DNA of 64,000 nucleotides from Manihot esculenta (taxonomy: Eukaryota; Streptophyta; Magnoliopsida; Malpighiales; Euphorbiaceae), in NCBI RefSeq assembly GCF_001659605.2, contig NC_035177.2, positions 1,116,611 through 1,180,610 on the forward strand, given 5' to 3'. Below the pieces are notes generated by a model, which did no database searches, was not told the DNA's origin, and saw only the letters and a list, made by a program, of their open reading frames with translations. Below are positions 21,419 through 33,551 of this stretch, piece by piece. A program made the translations under genes and the position numbers. The stretch's first letter is position 1. Each line of letters opens with the position of its first letter.

Positions 21419-23686
21419 TGTAATACCCGGCTAGACTCCGGTATCGGAATTCCTACCGTCCGGTGGAATCTCGGATGTCGGAGACCTCTAGAAGGGTAAA
21501 ATTATGTTTTCATAAATGTTTTCATGTTTTTAATGATTTTTAAGTAAGGATGAATTTGAGTTTTTAAAGGAAAAAGACCATGGAACCTTTGCCAGGTTCG
21601 GCCGCCGAAAGTCATGTTCGGCCGCCGAACGTGGATAGGTTTTGGGAGCACTTTTGACCTCCGAAAGTTGTGTTTGAAAGAAACCAGGTTCGGCCGCCGA
21701 ACCTCATGTTCGGCCGCCGAACATGCATGAGATGTGGGGGCACGTTCGGCCCCCGAACGTGAACTGGCCAGCCCCTATATAAGAGCTCCATGGCCGAAAC
21801 GGGCGAGTTTTCTCTCCATTTTCGGCCACGGTGAGTTCTTGCTCCTCCATGGTTCATTTTTGATGATTTTCCTTCGATCCTTCATGTTTTAACAAGGTTT
21901 ATGTCATTTTGAAGAGATTTGAACAAGTTTTGGAGCTTTGAGGTTCAAGAACTCAAAATCTCCCACCTCCGAGTTTAGGACGTCTCTCTCTCGATCTTCA
22001 AGAGGTAAGAGCCGATCTTAAGCCCATTTTATGTTTAAAGTAAGTTTTATGCAAGATCTATGGGGTAGAATGCATGTTTAGCTCATAGTTAGGTTTTTGA
22101 GTTAATGTTATGTTTTGAGCAATGTATGTTGGATTTGTGTTGTGTTGTGTGTTGTAGTTGGGGTTTTAGGTAGTTTGAAACCCCTAGGAACCAATGTATG
22201 TATATTTGCATGATTTGGTGAGCTATATGCATATTGGAATGGAAGGGAGAAGATTTTGTGCAAAGGGAGCCAAGTTTTTGCCCTTTGGCAGAAACCAGGT
22301 TCGGCAGCCGAAGGAACTTTCGGCCGCCGAACATGGCTTGGGAGGTAGGCCTTTCGGCTGTCGAAGTTGCCCCCGAAAAGAGACTTTCGTCTCTGTCTGG
22401 GACTTTCGGCCGCCGAAGGTGCCGCCGAACCTGCCTGGGTTTCGGCTCTGGAGGGACTTTCGGCCGCCGAAGGTGCCGCCGAACCTGCCCTGTCCAGCCT
22501 TCCTTTGCATATTTTTGCATGATTGTTTTGAGGTGTTTTAGGGGGTTTTTGGGGGATGTTTTAGGGTTATGTTCTTGTATGTTTGGTCCCTTAATTGAGT
22601 CCACCTGTGTAGGTTCGGACCCGAGGAACCGAGGACCCCAGCAGTGAGTCAGCTACTTCAGTCTTGGTCAGAGCTAGCCAGAGGTGAGTAGAATAAACCT
22701 TTATGATTTAAGCAAATAAATTACAAGTTTTGAGCATGTTCATGCATCATAAATGCCATGAGATGAATTAGGTTGTTTGCATAAGAATTCACGAATATGT
22801 TGCATTGCATTTATGATGTTGATGTGGATTGGTCATTGGATGATCCTTTAGTCCTCATATGATATGATGATGTTACGACATGATATGGTATGGAAGTCCA
22901 GGTTGTACCCATTCTACAACCCTGACACTATGTAAGAGAAAGTCCAGGTTGTACCCATTCTACGTCCCTGGCACAGTTGGACTGTATGATATGTTATGTT
23001 AAGAGAAAGACCGGTTGTACCCATTCTACGTCCCGGCACAATTGGACTATGTAGAGGACTAATGGTGACAATACCATCCGAGATGTGATTTGTTGTGATG
23101 TGTTGCATTACATGATGGCATGAGATTTTAAATATTGTTTTCTATTATTCTGCTCACTGGGCTCTTGTAGCTCACCCCTTTCCCTAATCCCCCAGGATTG
23201 CAGGTACGGGCTAGACAAAGAAGTCAAGAAGAGTAAAGTCTTGTGATTGTAATAGTTAGAGAGTGGATATGATAAATTGTAAGATAATGTAAAGTTGAAT
23301 AGTCATGTTATGTATAATGATATTGAGGATTAGAATATGTGCTTGACCCTATAGATGTTGTAATCCCTTTTTATTTCATGATCTTATGTTTATTGATGAC
23401 TATGTTAGCCAACTCAACACATGTTATGCCACCCATTGGGGGCATTGATGAGATCCCACAGAGGGGTCAAGTTTATGATGATGATTATGTTCAGTGCATG
23501 CACAGGTTGAGTTTGGCGTATGATAGAATGTATGAAAGAAAAATTTTAAATTTTTATGTATGTTGTGGATCATGTATGGGATTAAACAGGTTTACAGGTT
23601 ACATGGTAGGCTTGCTACGGGTCCCAGCGGCCTTAAGCCGACCTGGATCCTAGCGCCGGTAGCGGTCCAATTTTCGGGTCGTTACA
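21419..23686 (+). repeat. 5' LTR of element D
   Basis: TGTAATACCCGGCTAG .. GTCGTTACA. It contains extended palindromes at about 21687-21735 just upstream of TATATAAG (21776-21783), donor-like AGAG|GTAAGA at 22005, the conserved hairpin 22296-22335 and an iteron cluster to about 22495. Further on are acceptor-like TGTGTAG at 22612, donor-like CCAGAG|GTGAGT at 22684, three small-hairpin repeats (22893-23040) and acceptor-like CCCCCAG / TTGCAG at about 23194 / 23202. Confidence 0.93.
21776..21783 (+). promoter_or_regulatory. TATA box of element D 5' LTR
   Basis: CCCTATATAAGAGC lies about 40 bases after two adjacent extended palindromes. The same sequence is at 29406-29413 in the 3' LTR. Confidence 0.65.
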
Positions 23687-23689
23687 GAA

Positions 23690-23702
23690 TGGTATCAGAG
23701 CC
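23690..23702 (+). other. Primer-binding site of element D
   Basis: TGGTATCAGAGCC lies three bases after the 5' LTR. The leader to 23956 matches those of A, B, G and I and has no gene. Confidence 0.88.
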
Positions 23703-23956
23703 CTAGGTTCATATGGTCGGACCTAGAGTGTCGGGCTCATAGAGGTTATAGAAGGTCAAGCACAATAGGAAGATCATGTCCACTAGGATAGGATGTGGAG
23801 TCCTGTCTTGCATGATGATGTGAAATGCCATGATTAAATGCATGTGCATTAATGATATGATATGATATGTGATGTATGTGATGAGGGTTCATGTGTGCCC
23901 ACATGAACCATAGGATGCTAATGTTTGCTTGTTATGTGCTATTTTTCAGAAATAGG

Positions 23957-25894
23957 ATGAGAGGAACTCGTCGATCAGCAAGATTGACTAGAGTACCACC
24001 TGAGGATGAGGGCACGAGCGCCCGTCCTCCAGTATTGCCTAGGGCAATGTCTAGTAGGTCTAACAGAGAAAGAGCAGTGAGAGACCCTAGAAGGTCTCTA
24101 GATTTGGGTAGAAGCAGATCAGTGAGGGGAACAGTTCAGGGAGGATTGTCAGAAGACATGGGGGATGATATGGATGTAGAGCAGAAGAGGGATGGCAGTT
24201 TGGGAGTTAGTATGTCAGAAGAGGGAATGGGAGAGTCCCAAGGAGGCACTCAGGCCTCGGGATTTGTGCAGCCACCCCACTACCCACACTTCTCACAACA
24301 TCCCGGGTATTCGATGGGAGGTACATCGGATTACCCTAGCTTCACCCCTTATCCCACACAGATGCCATACGCACCCTACTACCCACCATATTCACAATAC
24401 CCAATGTATCCACCTCCACCCTACTATCCAAATCCAGCAAACCCTACCTCAGAAAATGTTGCACCACCTCCACCACCTACAGAACCAGTAGCCCCAGTTA
24501 CTCAACCTCCTAGACCCAGCTCAGCCAGTGGGAGCAAGGTCAAGATGACCGACTACATGAAGTTGGGTGCTCCTCAGTATGAAAAAGGGGATGACCCATT
24601 TGTGTACCTTAAGAGGGTAAAAGTGATCACAGATGAGATTGGGGCAGATGATAGTAGAGCCATTCAGATGGCTGGGTTCACACTTAAGTGCAAGAAGGCA
24701 CGAGAATGGTTCAAGAATTATGTGAACCCGAGAGTGGATAGCATGACTTGGGAGGAGTTTGCAAACGAGTTTGCAGGATGGGCTTTTCCCGATAGTTCAA
24801 GGGAGCTGAAGATGATAGAGTTTGAGCAGTTGAGGCAGACGGATGAGATGGGTGTAGAGGAGTTCACAGACAGGTTCTTGGAGCTGTTGCCATTTGCAGG
24901 GCAAAATCTTGACACAGACCAGAAGAAGTCAAGGAGGTATATCATGAAACTCCACTCCAGATATTCCTCCTTGATCCAGTCAGCAGATAGGGAGAGATTC
25001 CACGCCATAGTGGATATGGCCCGGAAAATGGAGGCCAGTGCCATCGTTCAGGGAACAGTTAAACAGTCAGTGGCACAGCCTTCTGGTTCCAAGACCCCAG
25101 GCTCTTCTTCTTTTAATGCAGCAGCTTCAGGTAGCAAAAAGTGGAGTAATACCACTAGGAAGCCCAAGAAGAATAAGTTTTGGAACAAGGTCAAGTCTAG
25201 TCTGGGACTAGGGAGTGGCTCAAGCTCTGGCGCGGATAATGCAGTTTGTGCAAAGTGTGGTAGGCTACACAGGGGAGTTTGCCGGGCTGGGACAGCAGCC
25301 TGCTTCAGATGCGGGCAAGAGGGACACATGGCTCGGGAGTGTCCTAGGGCAGCTTTTGGAGCACAGTCTCAGCAGACAGCTTCTGGTAGTGTGGCGCAGC
25401 CAGCAGCTCCAGCCACGACTCAGGACAGTGGCAGAGGTAGAAGGAGAGGAGCAGCCTCTTCTTCAGCGAGTTTCAGAGGTGAAGGTCCATCAGCTCCAGC
25501 ACGGATCTTCACGATGACTCAACAGGAGGCAGATGCATCTAACACCGTGGTGGCAGGTAACTTAGTCATTGGTTGTTCAGATGTGTATGCCTTGATGGAC
25601 CCTGGTGCATCTCATTCTTTTATTGCTCCTAGAGCCGTCCAGAGGTTGGGGTTGATGATCTCTGAATTAGAGTGTCCTCTCTGGGTCAGTGGACCCAAGT
25701 GTGATCCATCAGTGGCAGAGTCAGTCTGCCAGTGCAGTCCCGTATTTGTTGAGGGAATATGCTTGTCCGCCGACCTGGTGGTTCTAGATTTGACAGATTT
25801 TGACGTCATTCTAGGGATGGACTGGTTATCTACCCATGGTGCTACCTTGGACTGCAGGGACAAGGTAGTCAGGTTCAGAGGTCAGGATGGATAA
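23957..25894 (+). pseudogene. gag: Element D gag-protease, premature stop
   Basis: The start is ATG 23957 ([19 protein letters not shown]), shared by all relatives. Domains: basic N-terminus; Tyr/Pro-rich stretch (about 24280-24450); gag capsid domain (about 24535-25050); CCHC zinc knuckle [15 protein letters not shown] (about 25302-25345); protease with DPGASHSF (Asp codon 25598-25600). The frame ends at TAA 25892-25894, where relatives have TCA. Pol continues in the same frame after the stop. The 645-codon open part could still yield Gag and most of the protease. Confidence 0.9.
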
Positions 25895-28800
25895 GAGGTT
25901 GTCTTTAGAGGAGACAGGAGGGGTACACCTAGAGGTCTGGTATCAGCTCTTCAGGCTCTAAGGTTGCTTAGGAAGGGATGTCAGGGGTATTTGGCTCATG
26001 TGAGAGAGCTTAGCAGTCAGGTTAGAGAGCCCGCCTTAGTGCCTGTGGTTAGAGAGTTTCTAGACGTCTTCCTAGACGAACTGCCAGGTTTACCACTTGC
26101 TAGGGAGATAGAGTTCGAGATAGAACTGATGCCTGGAACCCGACCGATCTCTATCCCTCCCTACAGGATGGCTCCAGCGGAGTTGAAGGAATTGAAGGAA
26201 CAGTTGCAAGAGCTGGTAGACAAGGGCTTCATCCGACCGAGTACCTCACCTTGGGGTGCTCCAGTTTTGTTCGTGAGAAAGAAGGATGGATCCCTTAGAC
26301 TTTGTATTGACTACAGGCAGTTGAACAAAGTCACTACCAAGAACAAGTACCCATTGCCAAGGATCGACGATCTATTCGACCAGCTAGCAGGAGCGGGTTG
26401 TTTCTCCAAAATAGATCTGAGATCGGGGTACCATCAGCTGAGGATCAGAGAGGAAGATGTGCCAAAGACAGCTTTCAGGACCAGATATGGGCATTTTGAG
26501 TTCCTTGTAATGCCGTTCGGGTTAACCAACACCCCTGCAGCATTCATGGATCTTATGAACAGAGTATTTAGCCAATACCTAGATCACTTTGTTATTGTCT
26601 TCATAGATGATATCTTAGTGTATTCCAGGAATGCAGAGGAGCATGCCCATCATCTGAGGTTGGTTTTGCAGACCTTGAGGGAACATGGCTTGTATGCCAA
26701 GTTTTCAAAGTGTGAGTTCTGGCTGAGGAGCATTTCATTCTTGGGGCATGTAGTGTCAGAGAATGGTATTGAGGTGGACCCCAAGAAGGTAGAAGCTGTG
26801 GCTAACTGGCCTAGACCCACTTCAGTGACAGAGATCAGGAGTTTCTTGGGTTTGGCAAGTTACTACAGGAGGTTCGTTCAGGACTTCTCAAAAATTGCAG
26901 CTCCTCTGACCAGACTAACCAGGAAAAATCAGAAGTTTGCGTGGACTGACCAGTGCGAAGAGAGTTTTGAAGAGCTTAAGAAGAGGTTGACTTCAGCACC
27001 AGTGTTAGCTCTGCCATCTAGCGATGAGGACTTTACAGTCTTTTGTGATGCGTCCCGTATGGGACTGGGTTGTGTACTAATGCAGAATGAAAGGGTGATT
27101 GCTTATGCTTCTAGGCAGCTAAAGAAGCATGAGTTGAATTACCCCACGCATGACCTGGAAATGGCAGCAGTAATCTTTGCACTCAAGATGTGGAGGCACT
27201 AACTCTATGGGGTAAAATGTGAGATCTTCACAGATCATAAAAGCCTGCAGTACATCCTGAGTCAAAGAGATTTGAACTTGAGACAGAGGAGGTGGGTAGA
27301 ACTGCTGAGTGATTACGATTGCAAGATTCAGTATCATCCGGGTAAGGCGAATGTTGTGGCGGACGCCCTAAGCCGGAAATCACTAGGCAGTCTATCCCAC
27401 ATCACGGCTGAGAGGAGACCAGTGGTGAAGGAGTTTTACAAGCTCATTGAGGAAGGTCTACAGTTGGAGTTGTCTGGTACAGGTGCTTTAGTGGTCCAGA
27501 TGAGAGTGACACCTGTGTTTCTGGAGCATGTGGCTCAGAAACAGCATGAGGACCCCGAGTTAGTAAAGATTGCCAGGACTGTTCAGTCAGGCAAGGACAG
27601 TGAGTTTAGATTTGACAGCAAGGGGATCCTCCGCTATGGGAGTCGACTTTGTGTACCAGATGACATAGGGCTGAAGGGAGACATTATGAGAGAGGCTCAT
27701 AATGCAAGATACAACATTCACCCCGGAGCCACCAAGATGTACCAAGATATGAAGAAAGTGTATTGGTGGCCAGCAATGAAGAAAGAAGTGGCACAGTTCG
27801 TGTCAGCCTGCGAAGTGTGTCAGAGGGTGAAGCTGGAACATCAGAAGCCGGCTGGAATGCTTAACCCGCTACCTATTCCAGAGTGGAAATGGGAGAATAT
27901 AACTATGGACTTCGTAGTGGGGTTACCGGCGACGTCCAACAGATTGGACTCCATATGGGTGATTGTGGACAGACTCACCAAATCTGCTCACTTCATCCCT
28001 GTCAGGAGTGGCTATTCTGTGGACAAGTTGGCGCAGGTGTATGTTGATGAGATTGTCAGGCTGCATGGGGTTCATATTTCAATAGTGTCTGATAGAGGAC
28101 CCCAATTCACCTCCAGATTTTGGCGGAGTTTGCAGAACGCCATGGGTACCAGATTAGATTTTAGCACTGCTTTCCATCCACAGACGGGCGGACAGTCAGA
28201 GAGGACCATCCAGACAATCGAGGATATGCTTAGAATGTGTGTGCTGGACTTTGGCGGTTCTTGGAGGGAGCATCTACCTTTGGTGGAGTTTGCCTACAAT
28301 AACAGCCATCATGCTAGCATCGGGATGGCTCCATATGAAGCTTTATATGGAAGGAAGTGCAGGTCACCGGTTTGCTGGGAGGAAGTTGGAGAGAAGGCCT
28401 TGGCAGGGCCTGAGTTAGTAGAGATCACCAGCAGGGTGGTACCCATAATCAAAGAAAGGATCAAGACTGCTGCAAGCAGACAGAAGAGTTATGCAGACAT
28501 CCGCAGAAGACAGGTAGAGTTTCAGGAGGGGATCTGGTATTGCTCAAGGTGTCCCCAATGAAAGGAGTGGTTCGGTTTGGAAAGAAAGGTAAGCTGGCTC
28601 CATGGTACATCGGACCCTTCGAAGTCCTGCAAAGGATTGGCAATGTATCGTACAAGCTGGATTTACATGCTTCAATGGCAAGAATCCATCCGGTTTTCCA
28701 TGTTTCCATGTTAAGAAAGTTTGTGTCAGATCCGGGCAAGGTTCTTAGTGAGCCGGATGTGGAGATCCAAGAGGATCTCACCTATGTTGAGCAGCCAGTA

Positions 28801-28941
28801 CGGATCCTAGACACCCAGATCAGGAAGCTGAGAAACAAGGAAATCCCGATGGTTAAAGTCCTGTGGAACCACCACAATTTGGAAGAATGCACTTGGGAGA
28901 CACGGGAGTCCATGCTCCAGCAATACCCTTCTCTTTTCTAA
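25895..28941 (+). pseudogene. pol: Element D RT, RNase H, integrase, chromodomain-like end
   Basis: The RT is open from 25964 with the FIDD pair at about 26605-26610. A stop TAA at 27200-27202 replaces the Tyr codon of 'WRHYLYG' in RNase H. Integrase (27272-28561) keeps the HHCC finger and the DDE core ([20 protein letters not shown]; Gly replaces Asp just before GQSER). A 1-base deletion at about 28530 shifts the frame. The last part (28540-28941) carries the GPFEVL beta-barrel region and the chromodomain-like tail ending 'QQYPSLF'. Confidence 0.9.
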
Positions 28942-29036
28942 GGTTAGTTTCTTGTATGTTTCATGTGTTTTGTATGTATGCTATGTGTATGCCATGCTAT
29001 GTGCTAGTTGAGGAACATTCGGGGACGAATGTTCTT

Positions 29037-29047
29037 AAGGGGGGAGA
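29037..29047 (+). other. Polypurine tract of element D
   Basis: AAGGGGGGAGA lies directly upstream of the 3' LTR, after 'GGGGACGAATGTTCTT'. Confidence 0.8.
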
Positions 29048-30585
29048 ATGTAATACCCGGCTAGACTCCGGTATCGGAATTCCTACCGTCCAGTGGAATC
29101 TCGGATGTCGGAGACCTCTAGAAGGGTAAAATTATGTTTTCATAAATGTTTTCATGTTTTTAATGATTTTTAAGTAAGGATGAATTTGAGTTTTTAAAAG
29201 AAAAAGACCATGGAACCTTTGCCAGGTTCGGCCGCCGAAAGTCATGTTCGGCCACCGAACGTGGATAGGTTTTGGGAGCACTTTTGGCCTCCGAAAGTTG
29301 TGTTTGAAAGAAACCAGGTTCTGCCGCCGAACCTCATGTTCGGCCGCCGAACCTGCATGAGATGTGGGGGCACGTTCGGCCCCCGAACGTGAACTAGCCA
29401 GCCCCTATATAAGAGCTCCATGGCCGAAACGGGCGAGTTTTCTCCCCATTTTCGGCCACGGTGAGTTCTTGCTCCTCCATGGTTCATTTTTGATGATTTT
29501 CCTTCGATCCTTCATGTTTTAACAAGGTTTATGTCATTTTGAAGAGATTTGAACAAGTTTTGGAGCTTTGAGGTTCAAGAACTCAAAATCTCCCACCTCC
29601 GAGTTTAGGACGTCTCTCTCTCGATCTTCAAGAGGTAAGAGCCGATCTTAAGCCCATTTTATGTTTAAAGTAAGTTTTATGCAAGATCTATGGGGTAGAA
29701 TGCATGTTTAGCTCATAGTTAGGTTTTTGAGTTAATGTTATGTTTTGAGCAATGTATGTTGGATTTGTGTTGTGTTGTGTGTTGTAGTTGGGGTTTTAGG
29801 TAGTTTGAAACCCCTAGGAACCAATGTATGTATATTTGCATGATTTGGTGAGCTATATGCATATTGGAATGGAAGGGAGAAGATTTTGTGCAAAGGGAGC
29901 CAAGTTTCTGCCCTTTGGCAGAAACCAGGTTCGGCAGCCGAAGGAACTTTCGGCCGCCGAACATGGCTTGGGAGGCAGGCCTTTCGGCTGCCGAAGTTGC
30001 CCTCGAAAAGAGACTTTCGTCTCTGTCTGGGACTTTCGGCCGCCGAAGGTGCCGCCGAACCTGCCTGGGTTTCGGCTCTGGAGGGACTTTCGGCCGCCGA
30101 AGGTGCCGCCGAACCTGCCCTGTCCAGCCTTCCTTTGCATGTTTTTGCATGATTGTTTTGAGGTGTTTTAGGGGGTTTTTGGGGGATGTTTTAGGGTTAT
30201 GTTCTTGTATGTTTGGTCCCTCAATTGAGTCCACCTGTGTAGGTTCAGACCCGAGGAACCGAGGACCCCAGCAGTGAGTCAGCTGCTTCAATCTTGGTCA
30301 GAGCTGGCCAGAGGTGAGTAGAATAAACCTTTATGATTTAAGCAAATAAATTACAAGTTTTGAGCATGTTCATGCATCATAAATGCCATGAGATGAATTA
30401 GGTTGTTTGCATTAGAATTCACGAATATGTTGCATTGCATTTATGATGTTGATGTGGATTGGTCATTGGATGATCCTTTAGTCCTCATATGATATGATGA
30501 TGTTACGGCATGATATGGTATGGAAGTCCAGGTTGTACCCATTCTACGTCCCTGGCACTATGTAAGAGAAAGTCCAGGTTGTACC

Positions 30586-32815
30586 TGTAATACCCGGCTA
30601 GACTCCGGTATCGGAATTCCTACCGTCCGGTGGAATCTTGGATGTCGGAGACCCCTAGAAGGGTAGGACCATGTTTTTATAAAAATGTTTTAATGTATTT
30701 TATGATTTTAAATGAAAAGGAAATGAGTTTTTGCATGAAAATAGCATTGGAGGAAAACTCAGGTTCGGCCGCCGAACCTCAAGTTTGGCCGCTGAACATG
30801 CGTGCATTGCGGGTGTGCTTTAGGCCCCCGAAAGCATAAGTGAGGGAAGCCCAGGTTCGGCCGCCGAACATTGCATGCATGCGGAGGCACATTCGGCCCC
30901 GAACATGGTCTGGCCAGCCACTATAAAAGGGTCCCTTAGCCGAAAACGGGCGAGCTTTTCCCATTTTCGACCAAGGTGAGCTCTTCGCCGTCCCTCACCC
31001 ATTTTTGATGTTCTTCCTCTAAATCTTTCTAGATTTTCATTTGTTTTAACTTGGTTTTGAAGATTTGAGCTTTTGAGCAAAGTTTTGGAGCTTGGAGGTT
31101 CAAGAACCAAATCTCTCCCAACTCTGAGTTTTTGGTCGTCTCTCTCGATCTTCAAGAGGTGAGAGCCGATCTTAAGCTCGATTTAGGTTTTAAATAGGTT
31201 TTATGCAAGATCTATGGGTTAGAATGCATGTTTAGGTTATGGTTATGTTTTTGGAGTTTATGGGTATAAATGTATGTTCATGAACAATGTGTGTTGTTTT
31301 AGTATGTTTGAAGTGTCGTAGTTGGGGTATTTGATGTTTTGAGGCCCCTAGGAACTTGTATGCATGTTTTAGAATAAGTTTATGCATGATTTGAGGTTTT
31401 GGGAGGCAAGAGGCTCATGTGAGCCAAGTTTCTGCCATTCTGGGAGAAACCAGGTTCAGCAGCCGAAAGGACTTTCGGCCGCCGAACCCCCTTGTGGAGG
31501 CAGCATTCGGCTGCCGAAGCTTGCCCCCGAAAGAAGACTTTCGGATCTGTCTGGGACTTTCGGCCGCCGAAGGTGCCGCCGAAAGTGCCCGACTTTCGGC
31601 TCTGGAGGGACTTTCGGCCGCCGAACCTGCCGCCGAAAGTGCCCTGTTCAGCCATTTCATGCATGTTTTTCTATGATTATTTCATGATGTTTTAGGGGGT
31701 TTTTGGGGGTATTTTTAGAGTTATGTTTAAGTATGTTTGGTCCCTCATTTGAGTCCACCTGTGTAGGTTCGGACCCGAGGAACCGAGGACCCCAGCAGTG
31801 AGTTCAGCTGCTTCGGTGTTGTCAGAGTCCGCCAGAGGTGAGTGGAACTAAACCTAATCTTTTAAATTGAGAAATTAAATGTTTTTATCATGTTTCATGC
31901 ATCATGATTATGCAATAGAATGATTGCATTAGTTTCACGAATATGCCGCATTGCATCATTTGTTGTTGATGTGGGTGAATGTTGGATGATCCAATTAGTC
32001 CATGACAGGAAGACCAGGACCCCATTCTACGGCCTGGCACAGAGTAAGGAAAGACCAGGACCCCATTCTACGGCCTGGCACGGTTATGAGACTCGAAGAC
32101 CATGAGCCTAGAGGAGGCCCTGGGAATATGGTAAGTGATGTATGCTATGACAGGAAGACCAGGACCCCATGCTACGGCCTGGCACAGAGTTAGCTTGGAC
32201 TAATTGGTGACAAGTTCACCCAACCCTTATGTGAATTGTCTGTGTTATGATGCATTCTATTGGAGCATAGTGTTAAATATGTTTTATTGTTCTACTCACT
32301 GGGCTTTGTAGCTCACCCCTCTCCCCTAACCCCAGATGTGCAGGTACATGGTAGACCAGGAGGTTAGCCAGAGTTTGAAGTATGTTTATGTAATAGTTAG
32401 ACTGTGGACATGACAATTGTACTATGATGTAATGTAAGAGATTATAGCATGTTATGTAATGAGATATATTGAGGTTATAGTGGTGCTTGACCCTATGAGT
32501 ATTGTTGTCCCCTTTGATACATGATCTATAGATATGTTTATGATGTTCATGATGGTCCAAGCTCAATGTATAATGAGATATCCCATTGGAGCATTTGATG
32601 AGGGCTCCAGTGGTGGTTTATGTTTATGATTATGTAATGTACAGGTTGAGCTTGGTTGATATATGAGAATGTTTACAGATTCTTTTGAGTTTGTTTGATC
32701 ATGTATGGGATTTACAGGATTACATGTTATATGTCAGGCTTGCTACGGGTCCCGGCGGCCTTACGCCGACCTGGATCCTAGCGCCGGTAGCGGTCCGGAT
32801 TTTCGGGCTGTTACA
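30586..32815 (+). mobile_element. Solo LTR E (2230 bp), Tekay-like, inside the 3' LTR of D
   Basis: TGTAATACCCGGCTAG .. GGGCTGTTACA, with target duplication GTACC at 30581-30585 and 32816-32820. It is a different subfamily from D: its small-hairpin array (32009-32182) has the form CCAGG..CCTGG with a 'CCCATTCTACGG' loop. TATAAAAG at 30922-30929, conserved hairpin at 31453-31488 and iterons at 31450-31650. This is the innermost and hence latest insertion of this nest. Confidence 0.93.
30922..30929 (+). promoter_or_regulatory. TATA box of solo LTR E
   Basis: CCACTATAAAAGGG follows TGGCCAG, as in the related LTRs. Confidence 0.6.
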
Positions 32816-33551
32816 GTACCCATTCTACGTCCCTGGCACAGTTGGACTGTATGATATGTTATGTTAAGAGAAAGACCGGTTGTACCCATTCTACGTCCCG
32901 ACACAGTTGGACTATGTAGAGGACTAATGGTGACAATACCATCCGAGATGTGATTTGTTGTGATGTGTTGCATTACATGATGGCATGAGATTTTAAATAT
33001 TGTTTTCTATTATTCTGCTCACTGGGCTCTTGTAGCTCACCCCTTTCCCTAATCCCCCAGGATTGCAGGTACGGGCTAGACAGAGAAGTCAAGAAGAGTA
33101 AAGTCTTGTGATTGTAATAGTTAGAGAGTGGACATGATAAATTGTAAGATAATGTAAAGTTGAATAGTCATGTTATGTATAATGATATTGAGGATTAGAA
33201 TATGTGCTTGACCCTATAGATGTTGTAATCCCTTTTTATTTCATGATCTTATGTTTATTGATGACTATGTTAGCCAACTCAACACATGTTATGCCACCCA
33301 TTGGGGGCATTGATGAGATCCCACAGAGGGGTCAAGTTTATGATGATGATTATGTTCAGTGCATGTACAAGTTGAGTTTGGCGTATGATAGAATGTATGA
33401 AAGAAAAATTTTAAATTTTTATGTATGTTGTGGATCATGTATGGGATTAAACAGGTTTACAAGTTACATGTTAGGCTTGCTACGGGTCCCGGCGGCCTTA
33501 AGCCGACCTGGATCCTAGGGCCGGTAGCGGTCCGATTTTCGGGTCGTTACA

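Larger units (their letters stand above)
21419..33551 (+). mobile_element. Element D: complete Tekay-like retrotransposon inside copia protease
   Basis: 5' LTR 21419-23686 (2268 bp); 3' LTR 29049-33551, which after removal of solo LTR E and one GTACC copy is also exactly 2268 bp. A GGAAT duplication lies on both sides. Primer site, leader, gag-pol and polypurine tract are all present. By eye the LTRs differ at about three dozen positions (about 1.5%), so D is younger than B and C. Gag-pol has two stops and one frameshift. Confidence 0.95.
29049..33551 (+). repeat. 3' LTR of element D, split by solo LTR E
   Basis: The parts 29049-30585 and 32821-33551 together give 2268 bp, the same as the 5' LTR. 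It has TATATAAG at 29406-29413 and the conserved hairpin at 29926-29965. GGAAT follows at 33552. Confidence 0.93.

Noticed and set aside
22893..23040. CRISPR-like look of the short repeats with spacers
   Set aside because: Only 2-4 imperfect units per LTR, variable spacing, plant context and no cas genes; they are part of the LTR.
23690..23702. Possible tRNA genes at the TGGTATCAGAGC sites
   Set aside because: Only the primer-complementary bases are present, immediately after LTRs, without a tRNA body.
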